From NCBI RefSeq assembly GCF_003951095.1, contig NZ_QXGL01000001.1:496001-560000 (forward strand): a stretch of DNA of 64,000 bases, in the 5' to 3' direction. Within the stretch, counting starts at the first letter, position 1, and every line of letters begins with the position of its first letter. The translations under genes were made by a program, and so were the position numbers. A model generated the notes under the pieces. It worked only from the letters and a program-made list of their open reading frames with translations, was not told where the DNA came from and did not search any database. The DNA comes from Bifidobacterium goeldii. GTDB lineage: Bacteria; Actinomycetota; Actinomycetes; Actinomycetales; Bifidobacteriaceae. Shown in pieces: positions 53,600 to 60,003 of the stretch.

Positions 53600-54524
53600 C
53601 GTAATGCACCCAGAATTTCGAAAGAGCAAAGTTCATTCCCGTTAGCGCGGCCACGATCAATACCATGATCCATGCCAGCGCGGAGGCGTATCCCATGCGC
53701 AGGGAGGCGAATCCCTGCTGGTAGAGGTAGAGCGTATAAAACAATGTGGAGTCGCTTGGCCCTCCGGTTCCACCGGAGACGACGTACGCCTGCGTGAACG
53801 TTTGGAATGAGTTGATGACTGACATCACCAGGTTGAAGAAGATGATCGGTGAGAGCATCGGCAGCGTGATCGACCGGAATTGCCGCCATGTGCCGGCACC
53901 GTCCACGCTGGCAGCCTCGTACAGTTCGCGCGGAATTTGGCGCAGACCGGCGAGGAAGATGACCATCGGAGAGCCGAACTGCCACACGTGCAGAGCCATA
54001 AGCGTCCAATTGGCAGTATCCGGGTTTGCAATCCAGCTCATCGTCGTATCGATGCCGAAAATCCCAAGAAAGGCGTTGAACAGGCCGTCAGCACCAAACA
54101 CCATTTTCCACAGGACTGCTACAGCAACCGAACCGCCAAGCATGGATGGCAGATAAAACGCGGAACGGTAGAACGCAAGGCCCCTCATGCCGCGGTCGAG
54201 CAGCACAGCGAGAGCGAGTGCAGCGACCAGTTGCAGCGGCACGGAGACGATCACATAGGTGAGCGTTACGGTAAGCGAGTTAATAAACCTTGGGTCGGCG
54301 ATCATGTGCCGGTAGTTCATCAGGCCGACGAACTGCGGCGGTTTAATCATGTTGTATTTGGTGAAGGAGATCACGAGCGAGTACAACATGGGGATGAGGC
54401 TGAGGCATACTGCGCCAATAAGCCACGGCGCAAGAAACCCCAATGCTACTTTGGTGTCGGCTGGCTTGTCTTTCGGCTTATGCCGGTTGTTGACCAGCAC
54501 TCCGAATTCCGCAAACGAACTCAC
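53592..54524 (-). CDS. Sugar ABC transporter permease (MalF type)
   Basis: First gene of the CUT1 sugar import operon: 310 residues with six hydrophobic segments. The EAA loop is LYEAASVDGAGTWRQFRSITLPMLSP (near 215-240) and the N-terminal FLAPWLIGAVCLSLIPMLYSL is typical of this family. I chose the GTG start at 54524, since AGGAGG lies 5 nt upstream; a longer frame to 54638 has no support and passes through the operator region. Three GTTGCCAA repeats lie 79-107 bp upstream. Confidence 0.93.
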   Translation of the reverse strand: MSSFAEFGVLVNNRHKPKDKPADTKVALGFLAPWLIGAVCLSLIPMLYSLVISFTKYNMIKPPQFVGLMNYRHMIADPRFINSLTVTLTYVIVSVPLQLVAALALAVLLDRGMRGLAFYRSAFYLPSMLGGSVAVAVLWKMVFGADGLFNAFLGIFGIDTTMSWIANPDTANWTLMALHVWQFGSPMVIFLAGLRQIPRELYEAASVDGAGTWRQFRSITLPMLSPIIFFNLVMSVINSFQTFTQAYVVSGGTGGPSDSTLFYTLYLYQQGFASLRMGYASALAWIMVLIVAALTGMNFALSKFWVHYDD

Positions 54525-54602
54525 AATGTCCTCCTGCTCGGTATCGCCATCATTGGCTCGATGCCATTCACGATAGAGGCGCGAAGCAGACCCCCTATCC
54601 GT

Positions 54603-54642
54603 GTTGCCAAAGTTGCCAAACTGGTTGCCAACGCACATTGGC
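54603..54642. promoter_or_regulatory. Three GTTGCCAA repeats upstream of the ABC operon
   Basis: Exact octamers GTTGCCAA start at 54603, 54612 and 54624; the outer pair are 21 bp apart. A GCCAA/TTGGC inverted repeat (54627-54631 and 54638-54642) overlaps the last. The same arrangement occurs in front of the LacI fusion gene at 59927. Confidence 0.6.
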
Positions 54643-54680
54643 TCGCAGACGGAATAGGAGTAAGAACATACCTTCAGTCA

Positions 54681-54713
54681 TAACAAAGGCCTCTTCCCGA
54701 AGGAAGAGGCCTT
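54681..54713 (-). terminator. Intrinsic terminator after trpD
   Basis: AAGGCCTCTTCC (54686-54697) and GGAAGAGGCCTT (54702-54713) form a perfect 12-bp stem with a 4-nt loop; the minus-strand tail is TGTTA, after a TT in the stem end. It lies 71 bp after the trpD stop. Confidence 0.8.
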
Positions 54714-54783
54714 ATCGTGTCAGCCGAACCGCAGCAATAAACAACGGTCAGCTAACCCGCACACACTATGCTCTTGCGAGCGT

Positions 54784-55830
54784 TCACGCCTTGGACTTAG
54801 CGGTTGCAATCCACTTGTCGAGCAGTGCCGCAGCCTTGCCGGAGTCAACTGCATCTTCAGCAATCGCGTATGCTTCCTTGAAGCGCTCAGCTAACGTGCC
54901 CTCGCCAACCAGATGACCGTCAGCTACGATGGCGGATGCAGCGTTGAGCAGCGCGGTGGTGCGGGCTGGAACATCCTTACCAGCCAAGAAGTCACGGAAT
55001 GCAGCAGCGTTAACTTCAGGCTCACCGCCCTTCAGCTCGGCGACGTCGATCTTGGCAAGGCCAAGGTCCACAGTCGGGTCGAAATCAGTTTCAGTCACCT
55101 TACCGTCGCGAATCTCCCACACGGAAACCGGGCCAGTAGGCGCCAACTCATCAAGACCCTCATGCGAGGTGTACACCATGCCAGACTGGCCGTTAGCAGC
55201 GTATACAGCAGCCATAATCGGGCTAACCTCACGCTTCGCGCAGCCAATAGCCACGTGCGCAGGCTTTGCCGGGTTGGTCAGAGGTCCCAGCACATTGAAC
55301 ACGCACGGAATACCGAGCGCAGCGCGAATCGGGCCCACGAAGCGCATGGCCGGGTGGAAGGTGCGCGCAAACGCGAACGTAATACCCACCTCGTCGCCAA
55401 TCTCACCCACTGCTTCAGGCTTCAAATCCAGCGGCAAACCGAGTGCTTCAAGCACGTCGGCGGCGCCGCACTTAGACGATGCCGCACGGTTGCCGTGCTT
55501 GACGATCTTCACGCCAGCAGCCGCGGCCACAACCGAGCCCATCGTCGACAGGTTCACGGTAGCGAAACCGTCACCGCCAGTGCCGACGATGTCGGTGGTT
55601 TCACCGGAGACCTTCAGCGGCACAGCGTGCGACACCATGGCCTTGGCAGCGCCAGACACCTCCTCAGGAGTCAATCCCAGCTGCTGCTGCATAGCAAGCG
55701 CAGCACCCACAGCTGCCGGATTTGCGTTGCCCTTCATCAGATCATCGACGAACCATTCGGATTCCTCGGCGCTTAAGTGGTCTCCCCCGACCAACTTGGT
55801 GAGAATCGACTTCCATGTGATCTCTGCCAT
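54784..55830 (-). CDS. trpD: Anthranilate phosphoribosyltransferase
   Basis: Tryptophan biosynthesis enzyme of 348 residues that transfers phosphoribose from PRPP to anthranilate. The PRPP motif TDIVGTGGDGFATVNLST is clear, followed by KHGNRAASSKCGAADVLEALG and RFVGPIRAALGIPCVFNVLGPLTNP. It is a lone trp gene, not in a trp operon, between two sugar-uptake units on the same strand, each with its own terminator. The start at 55830 has AAGGAGGAAC upstream. Confidence 0.96.
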   Translation of the reverse strand: MAEITWKSILTKLVGGDHLSAEESEWFVDDLMKGNANPAAVGAALAMQQQLGLTPEEVSGAAKAMVSHAVPLKVSGETTDIVGTGGDGFATVNLSTMGSVVAAAAGVKIVKHGNRAASSKCGAADVLEALGLPLDLKPEAVGEIGDEVGITFAFARTFHPAMRFVGPIRAALGIPCVFNVLGPLTNPAKPAHVAIGCAKREVSPIMAAVYAANGQSGMVYTSHEGLDELAPTGPVSVWEIRDGKVTETDFDPTVDLGLAKIDVAELKGGEPEVNAAAFRDFLAGKDVPARTTALLNAASAIVADGHLVGEGTLAERFKEAYAIAEDAVDSGKAAALLDKWIATAKSKA

Positions 55831-55926
55831 TGTTCCTCCTTGACGCTGGAAGGCGCCGTTTAGCTAATATCGCCGCTCATTGTAGTGGCCGAACGTTTCA
55901 CTGAGCATGATCTTCCATATAGCAGA

Positions 55927-55968
55927 ACAGTCCGGAGTCTGCTCTCGTATGAGAAGACTCCGGACTGT
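55927..55968 (-). terminator. Hairpin after the symporter gene
   Basis: ACAGTCCGGAGTCT (55927-55940) and AGACTCCGGACTGT (55955-55968) form a perfect 14-bp stem, with further CTC/GAG pairing in the loop, between the symporter stop (56050) and trpD. Confidence 0.75.
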
Positions 55969-56049
55969 TTGAGACTGGTGGCGATCGTGTCTGCAACCAC
56001 GACCGCCGCCAGTCACACGTCACGAGTTATGCGTTACGCGTGGTGCTGA

Positions 56050-57615
56050 TCACTCAGTGGTCTGCGGCCAGCACTGCTCGTACTTGATACCGGTGAGCTG
56101 TTCGACGACCTTCTTAGTAGCAGGATCGACGTCAGCCTTGCGGCCACCGGCCTTCAAGCGGTCGATTTCCTTGAGCAGCACAGCATCGGTCTTCTTGTCG
56201 AGCTTCATCGTGAAGGAGATGATCCACGCTACGGCCAGGCCGGCGATGATCCACCACACCAGCACAGTGCCGATGGCGTTCACAGCCTGCTCAGGCTGCG
56301 GCTTGCCAGCCTTGAACGCGTCCTCAACAAAGCCGTTGGCGCCGAGGAACCAGCCCCAGGCCATCGCGGACAGGCCTGCGGTGATCTTACGAGCGAACTG
56401 CTGGAAGCCGATGTACAGGCCGCCGCGGTTCTCGCCAGCCATGATCATGTCAACATCCGGGATGAACGGGAACACGTTCCACGGAATGAACCAGGTCATA
56501 GCGCGGAAGATAAGCCACCAGACCATGACCACGTACAGCGCGGTGTTCCAAGCTGCGGTGTTGTTCTGAGCGGCGGTCTGCCACAGGCCCCACAGGCCCA
56601 GGAGGCCGAGGATGGCGCCGGCGAAGTTCAGGGAGAACATCTTGCGCGGTCCAAGCTTGGCAAAGATCCAGCCGAAGACCGGCTTGAGCGGTTCACCAAT
56701 CAGCGCCATACCCAACAGAGCGGAACCGAAAGCGACCGGCTTGTTGAGGTTGTAGAGCACGAAGAACAGCCACACCTGGCCGAAGATGTCCAGGAAGGAC
56801 TGGCCAAGCAGGTAGATGAGGATGTGCTTGCGGAAGGTCTTGTTGCGCAAGGTGGAGAAGTAGCCCACGAAAATGTCAGCCACGCCCTTGAGCCACTTGC
56901 CGAAGTTGAACGGTTCCTTCTGCTCCGCCTCGATAGTTGCCTCGTCGAAGCCGGCTTCTTCCGGGGTCAGCTCCCAGGTGGACTTGTAGGCGATGAACAC
57001 GAACACAGCGAACAGTACGATGAAGAAGCCCATCGAGATCGTGTAAGAGGAGCTCTGCTTGTCACCAAGCGCCTTGAGGAAGGCAGCCATACCCAGCGGG
57101 ATCACAGCGGTGGAGATGCCGGAGAACAGCATTCGCGTGGTGGAGAGCATCGTGCGGCCGTTGAAGTCGGTGGTCATCTCGTTCGGGAGCACCGAGTACG
57201 GGGTCATGATGAGCTGGTTGGCAATGATCCACAGCGCGTACACGATGAAGTACGCCCAGAATGGCAGACCAGGCACAAACATCAAGATGGTGACCAGCAA
57301 TGTAGGCACGCCAAGCAAGATCAGGAAACGACGGCGGCCGAACTTGCGACCAATCTTCCACTTGTACAGATTGTCGGACAGCGTACCGAAGATCAGTGCG
57401 GAGAAGGCGGCGAGCATCGTTGCAATACCAACGATGGAGCCAGCCTGCGCAACCTTGAGCCCTGCGAACGTGGTCCAGAATAGGGTCAGGTACGTGGCGA
57501 TCTGACCGAAGCCACCGCCGTAAAAGTCGCCGAACGCGTATCCGATTGCGTTGAGCAGTGTAATTTTGCGTCCCTGAGGCACGTTAGCCTTGGGAGTGGT
57601 TGCCTGCTGTGTCAT
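56050..57615 (-). CDS. GPH-family sugar:cation symporter (MelB/XylP type)
   Basis: Glycoside-pentoside-hexuronide symporter of 521 residues with about 12 hydrophobic segments. Typical elements are LLNAIGYAFGDFYGGG, FGTLSDNLYKWKIGRKFGRRR near segments 2-3, and MIMAGENRGGLYIGFQQFARKI in the C-terminal half. The family imports sugars, including xylosides and glucuronides, with a cation. Following the GH115 gene on the same strand, it probably carries aldouronic acids or related oligosaccharides (inferred). I chose ATG 57615 (AAAGGA upstream); the 179-bp leader holds two stem-loops with identical tips. The C-terminal cytoplasmic tail is about 45 residues. Confidence 0.9.
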   Translation of the reverse strand: MTQQATTPKANVPQGRKITLLNAIGYAFGDFYGGGFGQIATYLTLFWTTFAGLKVAQAGSIVGIATMLAAFSALIFGTLSDNLYKWKIGRKFGRRRFLILLGVPTLLVTILMFVPGLPFWAYFIVYALWIIANQLIMTPYSVLPNEMTTDFNGRTMLSTTRMLFSGISTAVIPLGMAAFLKALGDKQSSSYTISMGFFIVLFAVFVFIAYKSTWELTPEEAGFDEATIEAEQKEPFNFGKWLKGVADIFVGYFSTLRNKTFRKHILIYLLGQSFLDIFGQVWLFFVLYNLNKPVAFGSALLGMALIGEPLKPVFGWIFAKLGPRKMFSLNFAGAILGLLGLWGLWQTAAQNNTAAWNTALYVVMVWWLIFRAMTWFIPWNVFPFIPDVDMIMAGENRGGLYIGFQQFARKITAGLSAMAWGWFLGANGFVEDAFKAGKPQPEQAVNAIGTVLVWWIIAGLAVAWIISFTMKLDKKTDAVLLKEIDRLKAGGRKADVDPATKKVVEQLTGIKYEQCWPQTTE

Positions 57616-57632
57616 TGCAGCATCCTTTCCGT

Positions 57633-57664
57633 ATCCGGCTCCGGGAGGCACCCCGAAGCCGGAT
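57633..57664 (-). other. Leader stem-loop 1 in front of the symporter gene
   Basis: ATCCGGCT (57633-57640) pairs with AGCCGGAT (57657-57664) and CGGG with CCCG inside; in minus-strand RNA the joint is a G-U wobble, giving a 13-bp stem. The loop is GUGCCU. It ends 18 bp before the start codon, close to the ribosome-binding site. Confidence 0.65.
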
Positions 57665-57675
57665 TTTTCTTGTGT

Positions 57676-57710
57676 CCGTGAAGGTCGGGAGGCACCCCGA
57701 TTCCCCACGG
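57676..57710 (-). other. Leader stem-loop 2 in front of the symporter gene
   Basis: CCGTG (57676-57680) pairs with CACGG (57706-57710) and TCGGG (57685-57689) with CCCGA (57696-57700) around the same GUGCCU loop as stem-loop 1. The 15-bp sequence CGGGAGGCACCCCGA is repeated exactly at 57642 and 57686. Confidence 0.6.
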
Positions 57711-57794
57711 TTTCGAATCCCTGTGGATTTTCTTCTCGTATGAGGCAAATGTTTGCGCTGATGATCCGGTTCCTTCATCGGAAGCCAGTTCGCG

Positions 57795-59810
57795 TCACTT
57801 GCCCCACTTGGATTTCATGGCGGCGAAGATCTCGTCGTCGGTCGGGTGGTTCTCCATGTTCATGATCACGAACACGTCCTTCTCCCAAGCCGGGTAGCAG
57901 AAGTCGCGCAGCCACTGGTAGTAGTGCGGGCCGTCACCCACGCAGCGCAGGTAGCCCATCAGCTGCTTCGCAACCCAAGCGGACTGCTTGATGTCAGTCA
58001 GGCAGTCATTGCGCCAGAAGCCAGCCCACTTGCCGTGTTCGCGGTCGCGCATTGCGCGGTCGCCGGCGGTGAACTCTTCGGCCGCGAGTCCGGCGTCGTA
58101 GAACGCGTGCTGCCAGTCCTCCTCATATCCGGCGAGCAGTGCGTCGCACACGTGCACGGATGCAGCCACTGAGTGCTCGTAGATGCCGACCTCGACACCG
58201 ATCGAGTCGCGGATGAGCTCGGCAGCGTCTTCTTCACCGCGCAATTCGGCGGCAATGGCAGCCAGCTCTACCTTGTCGGCGAGCGCCGCATAGCGAGCAA
58301 CAGCCGGAGCGATCAGATCGCGGTAGAAAGTGATCTGCTCCTTGAGGCTGGCAGCATCGTGCATCCAACGCAGATCTTGCGCGGGGGCTTGGCGGTCGCG
58401 CAGCCACTGGGTGATGAGCATGCGCGGCACGTGGTTGAAGTACTGTTCGCCGGCGTGGTCATCCCAGTTGGGTCCGTACTGGACGGCGGCCTTCCAGTAT
58501 TCTTCGTACAGGTCGAACACTGCGTCCACGTTGTCGTCACCGTAGTAGTCGGCGATGTAGTCCTTCGCGGTCTTCTCGAAGTTGATCTTGCCGTCGCGCC
58601 AAATTGCAGCGATGAAGTTGAGGAAGTACACGTGCGGCTTGATGTTGGAGGCGTTGACGATCCATACGTCGTCACCACCGTTGACGATGACATCCTCGAG
58701 CTCCTTGGCGACGAGGCGCGGGTCGTTGGTGATGTCGGTGGTGTGGTTGGCGGCCTGCAGGTCATAAAAACTGGCGTGGTAGTAGATGCCGTTGTCGCCG
58801 TCGTTTGTAGGCATGGCGGGCACGCGCGGGTTGTTGTTTTCCTGACGGCGGGAGACCATGCGGCCGAAACCGTTGTCGGCCCAAATCTTGGCCACCTGCT
58901 TGGGGTACGTGAGCACGCCTGCGCGGTAGAGTTCCATCGCTTCGCCGTACAAGTAGATCACGCACTGCGCACCCGGGTCGGCTTCCTGCACCATGTCGTA
59001 CTGGCGCTGGATGATCTCGGAGAGCAGCTTGCCGCGAGCCTCGTCGGTGGCGTAGCGCGGGTCAAAGTTCCAGAATGGCTGGTCGCCTTGGCCGCGGAAG
59101 CCGAGCGTCCACACGGTGCGCTTGCCTTTCTGCGCTTCGATTGCTTCGCGCCACAAGGCTTCGAAACGAGGCTCTTCCTCAGGCCACTTGGGCTGTACAC
59201 CCGGGTAGGCGGCGGCGAACATGCGTGCGCCGAGCGGGCACGCATGATGCTGGTTGATGTAGAAGCCCATGTCTTGTGCGAGCTTCAAGTGTGGCTCGCC
59301 GCGCTGGCCGGAGCCGGGGATGACCATATTGCCGCCGAGACGGTACACGGTCTCAAACGCCAGTCGCCAGGTCTTGTCGAGGTCGTTGTCAACCTTCCAA
59401 TCCTCGAGGAGTACTTCGTCGTTGATGAAGAAGCCCTTGTATTTGACGGCGGTTGGCTTGCTGGTGAGCGTGAAGTCGTCGGCGAGTTCGATGGATGGCA
59501 CCGGCTCGAAACGCTGGTCGTTCCAGAACCAGAAGTCCTTGACGCCGAGCACTTCGCGGCTGACCGCGTACAGGCCGTAAATAAAGCCGAAGTCGTCGCC
59601 AGCGTGGATCTCAAGGTTACCGTCCGCCACACGTACCTCATAGGTTTCCGGATTGTGCGGGCCTTCGACGAGCACGATATTGGCGCCGGGGGTCTCGGAC
59701 GGCGCAATCGTGGCCTTCAGGTCGCGCTCGACATCCTCAACCGCAAACGATACGGCCTTGGATGGCGCCGCACCCGTTACCCGCGTGGCGGCTGTGATGG
59801 ATATAGACAT
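57795..59810 (-). CDS. GH115-family glycoside hydrolase (xylan alpha-glucuronidase type)
   Basis: A 671-residue glycoside hydrolase with no signal peptide, so it should act inside the cell. It matches GH115, whose characterised members remove 4-O-methyl- or glucuronic acid from xylan chains. Recognisable parts: the N-terminal FGFIYGLYAVSREVLGVKDFWFWND (near 74-98), KYKGFFINDE (residues 123-132) at the barrel start, WTLGFRGQGDQPFWNF, and the long helical C-terminus. I chose ATG 59810, with GGAGG upstream, and the frame's longer start at 59888 is unsupported. It is divergent from the LacI fusion regulator and followed by the symporter gene on the same strand. Confidence 0.85.
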   Translation of the reverse strand: MSISITAATRVTGAAPSKAVSFAVEDVERDLKATIAPSETPGANIVLVEGPHNPETYEVRVADGNLEIHAGDDFGFIYGLYAVSREVLGVKDFWFWNDQRFEPVPSIELADDFTLTSKPTAVKYKGFFINDEVLLEDWKVDNDLDKTWRLAFETVYRLGGNMVIPGSGQRGEPHLKLAQDMGFYINQHHACPLGARMFAAAYPGVQPKWPEEEPRFEALWREAIEAQKGKRTVWTLGFRGQGDQPFWNFDPRYATDEARGKLLSEIIQRQYDMVQEADPGAQCVIYLYGEAMELYRAGVLTYPKQVAKIWADNGFGRMVSRRQENNNPRVPAMPTNDGDNGIYYHASFYDLQAANHTTDITNDPRLVAKELEDVIVNGGDDVWIVNASNIKPHVYFLNFIAAIWRDGKINFEKTAKDYIADYYGDDNVDAVFDLYEEYWKAAVQYGPNWDDHAGEQYFNHVPRMLITQWLRDRQAPAQDLRWMHDAASLKEQITFYRDLIAPAVARYAALADKVELAAIAAELRGEEDAAELIRDSIGVEVGIYEHSVAASVHVCDALLAGYEEDWQHAFYDAGLAAEEFTAGDRAMRDREHGKWAGFWRNDCLTDIKQSAWVAKQLMGYLRCVGDGPHYYQWLRDFCYPAWEKDVFVIMNMENHPTDDEIFAAMKSKWGK

Positions 59811-59918
59811 GGTTCCTCCAGGTGAACTTGTCTGCTGCTTGTTTTGTTGCGATTCCTGCGCTCCTACGCGCTGGCGTTTCGCTGACATGTTTTATATTCG
59901 TCTGATTCAGCACCCCCA

Positions 59919-59947
59919 TTGCACTTGTTGCCAAAGGTTGCCATAAT
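59919..59947 (+). promoter_or_regulatory. Promoter of the LacI fusion gene
   Basis: TTGCAC (59919-59924) and CATAAT (59942-59947) are separated by exactly 17 bp. The repeats at 59927-59955 cover the spacer, the -10 box and the presumed start site, as expected for autorepression. Confidence 0.6.
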
Positions 59948-59955
59948 GTTGCCGA
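59927..59955. promoter_or_regulatory. Three GTTGCCAN repeats in the LacI-fusion/GH115 divergent region
   Basis: GTTGCCAA (59927-59934), GTTGCCAT (59937-59944) and GTTGCCGA (59948-59955) are direct repeats 10 and 11 bp apart, so one helical face; the outer pair are 21 bp apart. The set upstream of the ABC operon has the same outer distance. Confidence 0.6.
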
Positions 59956-60003
59956 GCAGTTGAAATGTCATCCACAGTGCCGGAAAGCCAGAAGGAACCT
60001 ACC

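Noticed and set aside
58173..59825. 550-codon plus-strand frame opposite GH115
   Set aside because: Antisense shadow with Val/Ala/His-rich content and no start signal; the minus-strand gene matches GH115.
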